From NCBI GenBank assembly GCA_964562455.1, contig CAZLTN010000014.1, positions 1 through 64,000 of the forward strand: a stretch of DNA of 64,000 nt. Direction: 5' to 3'. The DNA comes from Ravibacter sp964562455 (lineage in GTDB: Bacteria; Bacteroidota; Bacteroidia; Cytophagales; Spirosomataceae). Positions 1-8,576 of this stretch are shown here, piece after piece. Each line of letters starts with the position of its first letter. The stretch's first letter is position 1. The translations under genes and the position numbers were made by a program. The notes below the pieces were generated by a model, which worked only from the letters and a program-made list of their open reading frames with translations, made no database searches and had not been told where the DNA came from.

Positions 1-2134
1 TGAATTTCGATGAGCCGTCTCTTCTCACGGCAGCCGAGATCAGGTATTTGTCCTGAAAGGCGTAATTTACCCGCCCAAGCAGGGAAAGCAGCGTCCATTT
101 CTGGAATCCTGACGATACTGTAGCTGCTGAGTTACCGCCGATGTTGTCATAGCCAAGCTGCGGGAAACGCAGGCCCTGGGCATTGGCATTGAAATTCCGG
201 TCAGTGAATTGCTGTGTCTCAAGAACCGCTACTGCGTTAAACGAATGCTTTCCGAAGATCCTGTTGTAATTGAGCGAGTTGGTGTTCTGAAGTGTGACCT
301 GTTCGGATGAATACCGGGTTGCATTCGGGTTGTTATTTGATATCCTTGGTCCTGCAAAATTGAGGTTCTGCAGGTTGAGGTAATTGATGGCATACTGGAG
401 GTCGAGCGTAAGGCCTTCAATAGGCAGCGTGTAGCTGAGCCCGCCGATGGCATTGATTGTAGTCCGCTGCTGGTCTGCCTGCTGGTCATACAAATTGTCG
501 AGCGGGTTGCGGAATACCGATCCGATCGGGTCGTTGAAAGTAGGCAGCCCGTCGGCTCCGCGGGCCGGGGTAGAAGGTGCCCATGCAAGCGCCTGTCTTA
601 AAGCGCCCACGCTGCCGCCGTCGTGGTTGTTCGTCCTTGTTCCGAACAGGTTCAACCGGAGCGACAGGTTTTTGTTTACTTCTGTAGCCAGGTTTGTCCT
701 GAGGATATATCGCTTGAAATTGCTGTTTTCCACGATCCCTTTCTGACTGACGTAGTTCCCGGAAATCAGGAAAGTAGTTTTATCACCGCCGCCCGAAACG
801 GAAACCTGCTGCTGCTGCCCGCTTCCTGTCCGGAAGACGAGGTCCTGCCAGTCGGTGCCGCCGCTCCGTTTGAACTCCTGTATCTGGCTGTCGGAAAAAG
901 GAGGAGCCGCACCGATAGCTACAGACCGTGCGTTGACGAGCTCGGCAAATTCCCCGGCAGGAAGTACATCATACCGCTTGATAACGTTAGAAATACTCGC
1001 CTGGCCCTCGTAAGTAACTTTTATACCTCTTGCTCCTTTTTTTGTAGTAATGATCACGACCCCGTTGGCGCCCCTGCTCCCGTAGATAGAGGTTGCAGAA
1101 GCATCTTTCAGTATCTGAATCGTTGCAATGTCGCTGGGATTCAGAAAGTTAAAGTCGGCGCCTACGAAACCGTCGATTACGTAGAGCGGGTTGTTATTGC
1201 CCAGCACCGAGTTGGCTCCCCGCACGCGGATCCTGGCGTCGCCGCCCGGCGCGCCGTTGGCCTGCGTCACCTGTACCCCCGCTGCACGGCCCTGCAATAC
1301 CTGGTCGAGGCGCGTTACAGGTTGTTGCGCAAATTCCTTGGTTGATATAACCGAGAGCGCACCCGTTACGTCGGTTTTCCGCTGGGTACCATACCCCACT
1401 ACCACTACTTCTTCCAGCGCTTTTTGATCCACTTTCATCGAAAGATCGACTGAAGCCCGGTTCCCGACTGTAATTTCTTCCGAAATATACCCTACGAAGG
1501 AAAAGATCAGCACGGCTTCAGGGCCGGGAACCGCCAGTTGGTATTTGCCCGATATGTCGGTAACAGTTCCCTGCATGCTTCCCTTAATGACAATGCTTAC
1601 CCCGGGGAGCCCGGCCCCGTTTTCATCGGTTACGGTGCCTGTTATGCTTTTGTCTGTTGCAGGAAGGATATCCCGGATACCGGCTTCCCGCTGAAACGTA
1701 TACGAAGAACCTGTTTCAGACCTGTTTCTTGGAAGCGAAAGGTGGTTTTCCCGTGTCTGGAAGAAAGATTCCTGCTCTTTTTCTCCGGGTTTGGTAATGA
1801 TGTAGCCTCCATGCTTTGCCTTTTTATATTTGAGTCCCAGCGGCTTGAGCAATTCGGCCAGGCTTTTTTCTACATTATTGCCCAGTACGACTTTTTCGGG
1901 AGACAGAAAGTGGCCGTCAACGACGTAATCGAAATAAATAATGTCGACCTGGTAGTGTTTTTTGATTTCCAGCAATACTTCTTTTAATGTTTTGGATACC
2001 GGCAGAGGCATTTTTTCCTGCTGCGTAAGAGCACTGGCGATGAGCTGTGAGAAACCCGGGCCATGACTACCGACGAGGATCATGACCAGCAGGAAGAGCC
2101 GTACAGGTCTTTTTGTGAAGGAATTGTGTTTCAT
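1..2134 (-). CDS. SusC/RagA-type TonB-dependent receptor with STN domain (3' end cut by window edge)
   Basis: Outer-membrane active transporter of the SusC family. About 711 residues lie inside the window, ending in the early barrel; the C-terminus is beyond base 1. The start at 2132-2134 gives a signal-like N-terminus (basic residues, then a hydrophobic run at about 12-28). An STN domain covers about 48-116 (VSKTLKEVLLEIKK onward), a CarboxypepD_reg-like domain about 164-235, and the plug begins after EEVVVVGYGT at 241-250. The STN domain in this family passes a substrate signal to an inner-membrane FecR anti-sigma factor; FecR and an ECF sigma gene lie directly upstream on the same strand (27-base gap to fecR), so this is a sigma/FecR-controlled transducer. 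I spot-checked the frame and it stays open to the edge. A SusD partner would be expected just outside the window. Confidence 0.93.
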   Translation of the reverse strand, partial: MKHNSFTKRPVRLFLLVMILVGSHGPGFSQLIASALTQQEKMPLPVSKTLKEVLLEIKKHYQVDIIYFDYVVDGHFLSPEKVVLGNNVEKSLAELLKPLGLKYKKAKHGGYIITKPGEKEQESFFQTRENHLSLPRNRSETGSSYTFQREAGIRDILPATDKSITGTVTDENGAGLPGVSIVIKGSMQGTVTDISGKYQLAVPGPEAVLIFSFVGYISEEITVGNRASVDLSMKVDQKALEEVVVVGYGTQRKTDVTGALSVISTKEFAQQPVTRLDQVLQGRAAGVQVTQANGAPGGDARIRVRGANSVLGNNNPLYVIDGFVGADFNFLNPSDIATIQILKDASATSIYGSRGANGVVIITTKKGARGIKVTYEGQASISNVIKRYDVLPAGEFAELVNARSVAIGAAPPFSDSQIQEFKRSGGTDWQDLVFRTGSGQQQQVSVSGGGDKTTFLISGNYVSQKGIVENSNFKRYILRTNLATEVNKNLSLRLNLFGTRTNNHDGGSVGALRQALAWAPSTPARGADGLPTFNDPIGSVFRNPLDNLYDQQADQQRTTINAIGGLSYTLPIEGLTLDLQYAINYLNLQNLNFAGPRISNNNPNATRYSSEQVTLQNTNSLNYNRIFGKHSFNAVAVLETQQFTDRNFNANAQGLRFPQLGYDNIGGNSAATVSSGFQKWTLLSLLGRVNYAFQDKYLISAAVRRDGSSKF

Positions 2135-2161
2135 GTTAAACGTGATTTACGGATATAGTTG

Positions 2162-3166
2162 TTATCGGGTTGTTAAAATGATTTTATTTTTGCCTGCCTT
2201 CGAATAAGCGAGATCTTCGGAGGCATCGCAGAGCAGCTCTACCAGCTCTACTGCATTAAGCGCAGTGAAAGCGCCGGAAATCGTGAGTGTAGCCAGCTTC
2301 GGATTCCCTATTACGAGCGTGACACCGAAGCTTTCTTTTATTTTTTCCCCGATTTCCTGCAGGGAAGTATTTTCGAATACAAAACGGTGGAATTTCCAGG
2401 CCGAATAATTCGATGGCTGCGCGGTTTTTCTAACGTTTACTTCTCCTTTTTCATCCAGAGAGGCGAGGTCGCCCGGATGCAGGGTCAGCTGCTTTTCACG
2501 GTTCCCCTGCTGATAATGAAGCTTTACTTTTCCTTCGTTCAAGACTACCTTTGCACCTCCCGGCCTGGCGTATACATTGAAGATCGTTCCGAGCACGACT
2601 ACATCCAGCTTGCGGTCGGTTTTTACGATAAACCGTTTCTTATCCGGCCGGGAAGTTACCTCGAAACCGGCTTCACCGGCCAGGTGGACAACGCGGGCAT
2701 CTTTTCCAAAGCCAAACCTGGGGACCTTTAAGGTAGAGTTAGCGTTGAGCACTACCTTTGAGCTATCGGGAAGGAGTATACTCCGGATCTCTCCATAGCC
2801 GGTAGAATAGGCCTGGAACAGGATTCTGTCCCTGCAAAGCCAACCGGTCAGGCAAATAATGAACACCAGTGAGGCCGCGATCATGGGTTTCTTCACCCAG
2901 GCAGAGTAGAACGGACCTTCCTGCGGGGAATAGATAACGGGTTTTTGAATATTGCCATTCTCCATCCGCTCCAGGTGACGGCTTAGCCCGGCGGAGGGAT
3001 CGGCCTGGTACTGGCTGTTGTTTCTTTCCCACTCCCATAGCCAGAGGAAGAATAATTCCCGGTTTTCAGGAACAGTCGCCCACTCTTCGATCTGCCGCTT
3101 CTGAAAGGCGGTAGCCGTTCCGGAAAAGTAGTCGAAGATTATTTCCTTTTTGATTTCTGGTATCAT
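2162..3166 (-). CDS. FecR family anti-sigma factor
   Basis: Inner-membrane anti-sigma/sigma-regulator of 334 residues. The N-terminal cytoplasmic part (1-90) has the acidic, Trp-rich WLWEWERNN stretch typical of FecR proteins in this phylum. One membrane segment lies at about 94-111. The periplasmic FecR domain covers about 120-215 (GEIRSILLPDSSKVVLNA opens it) and a DUF4974/STN-like domain about 262-330. Known role of the family: holds the cognate ECF sigma factor and receives the signal from the STN domain of a TonB receptor. It lies between the sigma gene (63 bases upstream) and the STN receptor (27 bases downstream), so all three probably form one operon and one signalling unit. Confidence 0.93.
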   Translation of the reverse strand: MIPEIKKEIIFDYFSGTATAFQKRQIEEWATVPENRELFFLWLWEWERNNSQYQADPSAGLSRHLERMENGNIQKPVIYSPQEGPFYSAWVKKPMIAASLVFIICLTGWLCRDRILFQAYSTGYGEIRSILLPDSSKVVLNANSTLKVPRFGFGKDARVVHLAGEAGFEVTSRPDKKRFIVKTDRKLDVVVLGTIFNVYARPGGAKVVLNEGKVKLHYQQGNREKQLTLHPGDLASLDEKGEVNVRKTAQPSNYSAWKFHRFVFENTSLQEIGEKIKESFGVTLVIGNPKLATLTISGAFTALNAVELVELLCDASEDLAYSKAGKNKIILTTR

Positions 3167-3229
3167 GTCGGGTAGGTTTCTGTAAAGATTTATTAGTGAT
3201 AGTCCGAGGTGTTTTGCAGGCAGGAGCGG

Positions 3230-3916
3230 CTACGCCAGCAGACAGGCCAGCAAAACCACCAGCCACCGGTCAGTCAGGAACTTACGGACCTGGTGAATGG
3301 CCTGGTACATGTGCGTTTCCACAGTCCTGAGCGACAAGCTCATTTCTTTGGCAATCTCCTGGTACTTTTTTCCCTCGAACCGGTGTTTAATATAGATTTC
3401 CCTCCGTTTGACAGGTAGGTCATGTATGGCGCGCAAGACATCGTGATAGAGATCTTCGAACTGCGTAAGACTGTCGGGCTGCTGGTCTTCCCTGATGGCC
3501 ATATATTCGGCTTGCTGAAGGGAAGTGCTCCTTTTCATTTCGGCACGGACATAGTCGAATGCCCGGTAGCGTACCGAGGTAAAGAGATAGGCCCTGTATG
3601 AAGTCTGAACCTTGCGGAAGATTTCTTCGGAATGAAACTGGTAGAAGACGTCCGAAACGATGTCTTCGGCAATCTCTCTTGAAGATACGTACCGCACGGC
3701 ATGGCTGCAGAGAGGACCGTAGTACCACCTGAAGAGCAGTTCGATCCCTTTGGCCGTATCGTTTTCCAGCGTTTTACGGATGATAAGCTCGGATTCGTGC
3801 TCAGTTAATTTTTCGCTGTCGGCAATATTTGGGGGATGCACAAAAAACGGGCCGCCCGGCGAATGGCGGTCTGGTTCTTTTTCTGTAATACGGTCAATGT
3901 GTGTCGGTTTTTTCAT
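3230..3916 (-). CDS. ECF RNA polymerase sigma factor
   Basis: Sigma-70 family ECF factor of 228 residues. Region 2 lies at about 50-115 (YVSSREIAEDIVSDVFYQF is the conserved 2.2-type helix) and region 4 at about 160-215, with the helix-turn-helix around YQEIAKEMSLSLRTVETHM. About 45 residues precede region 2, longer than usual, so a later start is possible, but no better start is visible. The last 12 residues are very hydrophobic (RWLVVLLACLLA), a tail I associate with ECF sigmas of this phylum that pair with FecR; it could favour contact with membrane or FecR. It presumably directs transcription of the STN receptor and linked genes. It is divergent from the plus-strand hydrolase pair starting at 4101. 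Confidence 0.92.
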   Translation of the reverse strand: MKKPTHIDRITEKEPDRHSPGGPFFVHPPNIADSEKLTEHESELIIRKTLENDTAKGIELLFRWYYGPLCSHAVRYVSSREIAEDIVSDVFYQFHSEEIFRKVQTSYRAYLFTSVRYRAFDYVRAEMKRSTSLQQAEYMAIREDQQPDSLTQFEDLYHDVLRAIHDLPVKRREIYIKHRFEGKKYQEIAKEMSLSLRTVETHMYQAIHQVRKFLTDRWLVVLLACLLA

Positions 3917-4100
3917 ATTTTAGTTAAGTAAACTCATATAAATATACCCCCTTTTAACGAAGACTCTTTACTGGTTTAAAAACACGTAGTCTGTAACAAT
4001 TTTTTTAATAAATAGTAATTTAAATATTTGTCGCGAGCTGCCCGGAGAATTATTAACTTTATAGGTCCCCTTTATACAATCGACTCAATACACAATTGTT

Positions 4101-4988
4101 ATGTCAACACCGGGAAAAGAAGATATCAGGCAGGAAGTTTTCGATCTTTACGACGCTTATGCCCACAATCGCTTAACACGCAGCGACTTCATGCAAAACC
4201 TTTCCGCTTATGCGGTGGGAGGGTTGACTGTTGCTTCGCTTATGAGCTTCCTTATGCCCGATTATAAAGGGGCATTACAGATCAAACCGGATGATCCCCG
4301 GATTACTACAAAATATGTCGACTATCCTTCTCCGAAGGGAGGAGGTACGATCCGGGCACTTTTGTCTATGCCGAAAGATAACAAACGCAGGCTTGGCGGT
4401 GTTGTTGTCGTACATGAGAACAGGGGGCTTAACCCGCATATAGAGGATGTAGGGCGGCGGGCGGCGCTGGCCGGCTTTATCAGCCTGGCCCCTGACGCGC
4501 TGAGCCCTCTCGGCGGCTATCCCGGCAATGACGATGACGGGCGGACACTGCAAAGCAAACGCGACCGGAATGAGATACTGGAGGATTTTATATCCGGCTT
4601 TGAATATCTGAAGGGAAATGAGTTCTGCAACGGAAAGGTAGGAGTGGTAGGCTTTTGCTTCGGTGGGTGGGTATCCAATATGATGGCGGCCCGTGTTCCG
4701 GATTTAGCAGCTGCGGTTCCTTTTTACGGAGGACAAGCTCCTGAGGAGGAGGTTCCGAAAATCAAGGCTCCTCTTCAATTGCATTATGCAGAGCTCGATA
4801 CCCGGGTAAACGAAGGATGGCCCGCCTATGAAAAGGCGCTTAAGGAAAACGGGAAGGAATACGTCGCTTATTTCTACCCGGCTGCCAATCACGGCTTCCA
4901 CAACGATACTACGCCGCGTTACGACAAGAAAGCTGCCGAACTGGCCTGGCAAAGGACTGTGACGTTTTTTAAGGAGAAACTGGGGTAA
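4101..4988 (+). CDS. Dienelactone hydrolase family protein (YghX-like)
   Basis: Alpha/beta hydrolase of 295 residues with the dienelactone hydrolase signature. The likely triad is Cys186 in GFCFGG, Asp233 (in AELDTR) and His264 (in NHGFHND); the HENRGL motif at 105-110 is also conserved in the family. The N-terminal 60 residues form a helical extension with a hydrophobic stretch at about 36-53 and a twin-Arg-free leader, as in YghX-type members. Known activity of the family is hydrolysis of lactones or esters; the natural substrate here is unknown. The gene is followed after 9 bases by a DUF3500 gene on the same strand, so the two probably form an operon facing away from the sigma/FecR genes. 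Confidence 0.9.
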   Translation: MSTPGKEDIRQEVFDLYDAYAHNRLTRSDFMQNLSAYAVGGLTVASLMSFLMPDYKGALQIKPDDPRITTKYVDYPSPKGGGTIRALLSMPKDNKRRLGGVVVVHENRGLNPHIEDVGRRAALAGFISLAPDALSPLGGYPGNDDDGRTLQSKRDRNEILEDFISGFEYLKGNEFCNGKVGVVGFCFGGWVSNMMAARVPDLAAAVPFYGGQAPEEEVPKIKAPLQLHYAELDTRVNEGWPAYEKALKENGKEYVAYFYPAANHGFHNDTTPRYDKKAAELAWQRTVTFFKEKLG

Positions 4989-4997
4989 GAGAATATC

Positions 4998-6068
4998 ATG
5001 CATGGCGGTATGAACAATTACATCGCTATCGTACGGGGCTGTCTTCTGCTATCTTTACTTTTGGTACACAGGCAGGTATCTGCCCAGGAGGATACTTCCC
5101 GCCTGCTGGAAAAGCGCATGAGCGAAGCTACGAAAGCGTTTGTGACTTCGCTGACCGAACAGCAAAAGAGCGAAACCCTTTTACCTTACGACAGTCCGCT
5201 GCGTTTTGACTGGAATTATACGCCCAGAAGCCGCAAGGGAGTAAGACTGAAAGACCTGGATACTCATCAGCGAAAGCAGGCGATGGCCTTGCTACGGACC
5301 GTGCTGGGTGTTCAGGGCTACCTGAAAGCAGAGCAGATCATAGACCTGGAAAATGTGCTGAGGGTATTGGAAAAACGCCCGCCCGACGACACCTACAGAG
5401 ATCCGGGCAACTATGCCTTCCTGGTATTTGGTCAGCCGGGATCAAAAGTATGGGGCTGGCGGGTCGAAGGGCATCACCTGTCGCTTCACTTTTCATCGGT
5501 AGACGGCCGGATCGCGTTTTTACCGGGATTTATGGGGAGTAATCCTGCAAAAGTACCGCCGCAAATGCCACAGGAAGGGAAACAAGTCCTAAGGGATGAG
5601 CTGGAAGTCGCGTTTCAGTTGCTGGGATCTTTTTCGTCCGATCAGCTCGAGACGGTATTGCTGAGTACGAAAGCTCCGCACGATATCTTTACGGGCAATG
5701 CCCGGAAGGCGATGCTGGAAAAGCGGGAGGGGATCGCGATGTATAAAATGTCGGAGCCTCAGCGGGAGCTGTTTAAGAAGCTGATCGGGATATACCTCGA
5801 CCGTTATCATGTCACATTGAAAAACCAGCAATGGGCTCAATTGGAGGAAAAGGGGCTGGGGAATATACACTTTGCATGGATGGGAGACACAAAGCCGGAG
5901 CTGGGAACTGGGCTCGGGTATTACTACCGGATTCATGGTCCGGGAATCCTGATCGAATTCGATAATACCCAGAACCACGGTAATCATATCCATTCAGTAG
6001 TGAGAGACCTGGATAATGATTTCGGGGAAGATCTCCTCAGGCATCACTATGAGAACCAGCACCGGTAG
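4998..6068 (+). CDS. DUF3500 domain-containing exported protein
   Basis: Protein of 356 residues with a signal peptide (hydrophobic run at about 13-26, then VSAQED as likely cleavage site). The body matches the DUF3500 family: the C-terminus carries WMGDTKPELGTG, YYYRIHGPGILIEFDNTQ, NHGNHIHSV and NDFGEDLLRHHYE, His- and Asp-rich motifs that look like a metal or catalytic site. No established function is known to me. Two in-frame ATG codons (4998 and 5010) are possible starts; either leaves the signal peptide intact. It follows the dienelactone-hydrolase gene by 9 bases and is convergent with the alginate-lyase-type gene, with a hairpin between the two stop codons. Confidence 0.85.
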   Translation: MHGGMNNYIAIVRGCLLLSLLLVHRQVSAQEDTSRLLEKRMSEATKAFVTSLTEQQKSETLLPYDSPLRFDWNYTPRSRKGVRLKDLDTHQRKQAMALLRTVLGVQGYLKAEQIIDLENVLRVLEKRPPDDTYRDPGNYAFLVFGQPGSKVWGWRVEGHHLSLHFSSVDGRIAFLPGFMGSNPAKVPPQMPQEGKQVLRDELEVAFQLLGSFSSDQLETVLLSTKAPHDIFTGNARKAMLEKREGIAMYKMSEPQRELFKKLIGIYLDRYHVTLKNQQWAQLEEKGLGNIHFAWMGDTKPELGTGLGYYYRIHGPGILIEFDNTQNHGNHIHSVVRDLDNDFGEDLLRHHYENQHR

Positions 6069-6074
6069 AAAGAC

Positions 6075-6094
6075 ATCCTTCCGCCAGGAAGGAT
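6075..6094. terminator. Hairpin between convergent genes
   Basis: A perfect 8-bp stem (ATCCTTCC / GGAAGGAT) with a GCCA loop lies in the 49-base gap between the stop of the DUF3500 gene (6068) and the stop of the opposite-strand alginate-lyase gene (6118). There is no T-run, so factor-independent termination is uncertain; position and symmetry favour a two-way terminator or mRNA 3' end stabiliser. Confidence 0.5.
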
Positions 6095-6117
6095 AAACAT
6101 AGCGTGTATTTGAGCTG

Positions 6118-7185
6118 CTATTCAAGATCCGGTTTCATTAAAGTCGGGAAAGTCCAGGCAAAATGATGAACGGGATAGCTGACAGGTCGTGCCGGATCAC
6201 TGTAAGCGGCATAATTCTGTTCGTTGTAAATGTCCGACAACGCTTCGAAAAGATTGCCGGGCCAGCGGTTCGGCGACCCGCGGTTAGGTTTTTCGAACCA
6301 GGGCCACGATTCGGGTTGAAGGGTATAACGATAGAGATAGTCCAGTGCTCTTTTCAATGATCGGCCGTCTTGCGACCACGTAAAAAGATTTTCACCCGTG
6401 GAATTGTACACCACCCAGCAGGCTGCCGTGATAGGCGCCAGCGAGAAGTAGGTATACCATATTCCATTCGCGCCCCGTCGGGTCTCATGAGGCATGCTAC
6501 CGTCTTCCGCTATTTTATCGGTGAGATCACTTTTGATAAGGCGTATATTTTCCTCTACTTCGGCAAAATCATTCAGAAAGTTAGCGGACAGGAGGGAACC
6601 GAACCTTCCCCAGTCAGCCCAGTTGTTCTTACGGTTCCGTATTTCATTACATGCCCTTTTGTAAACGTTTGAGACCCAGTTGCTGAATTGAGCCTTGTCG
6701 GCAGCCTTCCATTGCGGGGTATTATACAAAAGCTCCGCTGCCATTACCATCGCCGTACCCGAATAAGCCATAACAAGCGAACCGTCGGCTTGGGAATAGC
6801 CTGTGTTTTTGTACGACCAGGCGTTGAGAAACCTGATAGCATTTGATGCATATTCCTCTTTTCCGCTCAATGAAAATGCAAGGGCGGAGGCGTAGGCATC
6901 GAAGGCATCCGACTGCAGAGAACGGGAATTCGTCCGGTGGCCTTCTGCATCTACATAGTAGCCCGGTACAGAAAAGTCGACCAGCGAATGAACCGGATGC
7001 CTCGATGCGCTGTCGGCATATGACAATAATTGTTTGTATGCTTCCCTGTAAGGCGGCGTGTCCAGCTTCGATTTCGTCGCATTAAGTTGTTTTTGGGTAT
7101 GCATTCCTCCCGGATGCATGATTTTCTGGGCCCGTAGGCAGATGACTGACAAGCAGAAAGCGATGGTTAAAAAGAATTGTTTCAT
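6118..7185 (-). CDS. Alginate lyase family protein
   Basis: Exported protein of 355 residues. The start at 7183-7185 was chosen because it begins a good signal peptide (MKQFFLTIAFCLSVICLRAQ) and leaves a 17-base gap to the upstream BNR gene; a longer frame up to 7290 would run into that gene. The body is an all-helical (alpha/alpha)-barrel-like sequence matching the alginate_lyase family: HPGGMHTQ near the N-terminus, SDAFDAYASALAFSLSG, and NNWADWGRFG as the likely active-site segment with Asn, Trp and neighbouring His residues (PHETRRG). Family members cleave uronate-containing polysaccharides by beta-elimination. It is third in an operon with heparinase-type and BNR-propeller genes, which supports a uronic-acid polymer as substrate. 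The exact polysaccharide cannot be read from sequence. Confidence 0.85.
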   Translation of the reverse strand: MKQFFLTIAFCLSVICLRAQKIMHPGGMHTQKQLNATKSKLDTPPYREAYKQLLSYADSASRHPVHSLVDFSVPGYYVDAEGHRTNSRSLQSDAFDAYASALAFSLSGKEEYASNAIRFLNAWSYKNTGYSQADGSLVMAYSGTAMVMAAELLYNTPQWKAADKAQFSNWVSNVYKRACNEIRNRKNNWADWGRFGSLLSANFLNDFAEVEENIRLIKSDLTDKIAEDGSMPHETRRGANGIWYTYFSLAPITAACWVVYNSTGENLFTWSQDGRSLKRALDYLYRYTLQPESWPWFEKPNRGSPNRWPGNLFEALSDIYNEQNYAAYSDPARPVSYPVHHFAWTFPTLMKPDLE

Positions 7186-7202
7186 TGTTGTTATCGGCGA
7201 AA

Positions 7203-8537
7203 TTACCTGATTTGATATATGACCAGTTCGACAGGCGCCGGAGCAGGTCCCGGGCGCGGCCTGTCCTGGTTGGTAGGAAGCGTCTGCCATCGCATTACAA
7301 ATGCGCCGGTATTGTCGCTTTTGTAACGGAAAGCCATGCCTTCCTGTGGCTGTGCATGAGGGAGTCCCGTTAAATCAGCATTCCCGGTTGCTTCTCCCTG
7401 CCTTTTGATTTGCAGGGACGCTTTATCGAGGACCCAGCTTCCGTCGCCGTAGGCTTCATGATGATAATCTGCCGCGATTTCTTCTGTCCCTGCCGGACGT
7501 ATCTTTGAAATCCAGATCGAGTTTGCAATAGATCCTCCTTTGTTCAGACTCCATTTGAAATCCTCCCATTTACTGACCTGGTAAATGTTCCATCTCCCTT
7601 TCGGGCCTGAGCCCGGCTCCCACCTTGCAATGAAAACCTGACTGACACCGTCAGGGCCGTATTTGTGGTAGGTGATATAGGGGGTCTTATCACGATCCCA
7701 GCTAATATTGAACCCCATATTGATCAAGCCATTCCAGGGACCGACCGGGTCGACAGTCGTCAGATCACCGCTCCATTTGACTGGCAGCAGCACCTTTTCA
7801 CCCTTCATGTTTTCCCAGTTCAGAAGATCTTTGCTGCGCATGCAGGAGAGATTATGATTGGTATTGGCAATCGGGGTGAGCCTCCACATCCATACGATAT
7901 AAAAATAGCCATCGGGCCCCAGGACCGGATTGATCATATAAGCATTGGCTTCTTTTTCCCCGTCAAAGACGGCTGTTTCAAACAGGCTTTTCCATTGTTT
8001 CGATTCTGCGTCGTATTTGTTCCAATAGGTAATGCCGTCGCCGCTGCCCCCATTCCTGTACTGAAAATAGAGGTCTCCGCCATGATCCTGGAAAAAAACA
8101 GGGTAAGTTACCCGCTCTTCATTCCGGCCTGTCATAGCCAACTGCTCAAACTCTTTTATTTCCCAGGGAGCCGATGACCGGAAGTAGACAAGCGGTACAC
8201 CGTGCATATTTCCCGAAACGTGGATGAATCCTTTTTTGTCGATAACCATCGTAACGTAGTTGTGGCTGTCCCAACCCAATACAGACGGAAGCACTTTTTT
8301 CTCCCATTGATCGGATCCAAGTGCCCGGCGCGCCACGATCATCTGCCTTTCGGCATTATAATAAGCGGCATACTGGTATTTTTCGGTAGTAAGAAGGTCG
8401 AACCCGACCGGGTGCCCCGACCAGACTTTGTCCAGTACAACCGGCCGGGGTGTTTCGTTATTTCTTTGAGCAGACAGTTCCCGGCCGCAGATAACGCCGG
8501 TTATGAGAAAGAAACAGAAGACAAGATGGTTGCGCAT
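7203..8537 (-). CDS. BNR repeat-containing (BNR_4) exported beta-propeller protein, candidate polysaccharide lyase
   Basis: Protein of 444 residues with a signal peptide (hydrophobic 5-18, then LSAQ). The sequence is a beta-propeller of the BNR_4 type: repeated aromatic strands such as YQYAAYYNAERQM, FIHVSGNMHGVPLVYFRS and TPYITYHKYGPDG. The His-rich stretch WDSHNYVTMVIDKKGFIHVSG is the most conserved-looking part. Beta-propeller proteins of this kind include ulvan lyases (families PL24/PL25), so a lyase role is plausible, but that is inference. It sits between heparinase-type (39 bases upstream) and alginate-lyase-type genes on the same strand, most likely one operon. The C-terminus is Pro-rich (PRPGPAPAPVE) before a final strand. 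Confidence 0.8.
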   Translation of the reverse strand: MRNHLVFCFFLITGVICGRELSAQRNNETPRPVVLDKVWSGHPVGFDLLTTEKYQYAAYYNAERQMIVARRALGSDQWEKKVLPSVLGWDSHNYVTMVIDKKGFIHVSGNMHGVPLVYFRSSAPWEIKEFEQLAMTGRNEERVTYPVFFQDHGGDLYFQYRNGGSGDGITYWNKYDAESKQWKSLFETAVFDGEKEANAYMINPVLGPDGYFYIVWMWRLTPIANTNHNLSCMRSKDLLNWENMKGEKVLLPVKWSGDLTTVDPVGPWNGLINMGFNISWDRDKTPYITYHKYGPDGVSQVFIARWEPGSGPKGRWNIYQVSKWEDFKWSLNKGGSIANSIWISKIRPAGTEEIAADYHHEAYGDGSWVLDKASLQIKRQGEATGNADLTGLPHAQPQEGMAFRYKSDNTGAFVMRWQTLPTNQDRPRPGPAPAPVELVIYQIR

Positions 8538-8576
8538 AATTAATTTCCTGGATTCAATTTAGTCACTTCTTAACCT

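Noticed and set aside
229..588. A 119-residue minus-strand frame inside the first SusC gene
   Set aside because: It is in another frame from the SusC reading frame, which is open and family-like across the same bases from 2134 to the edge.
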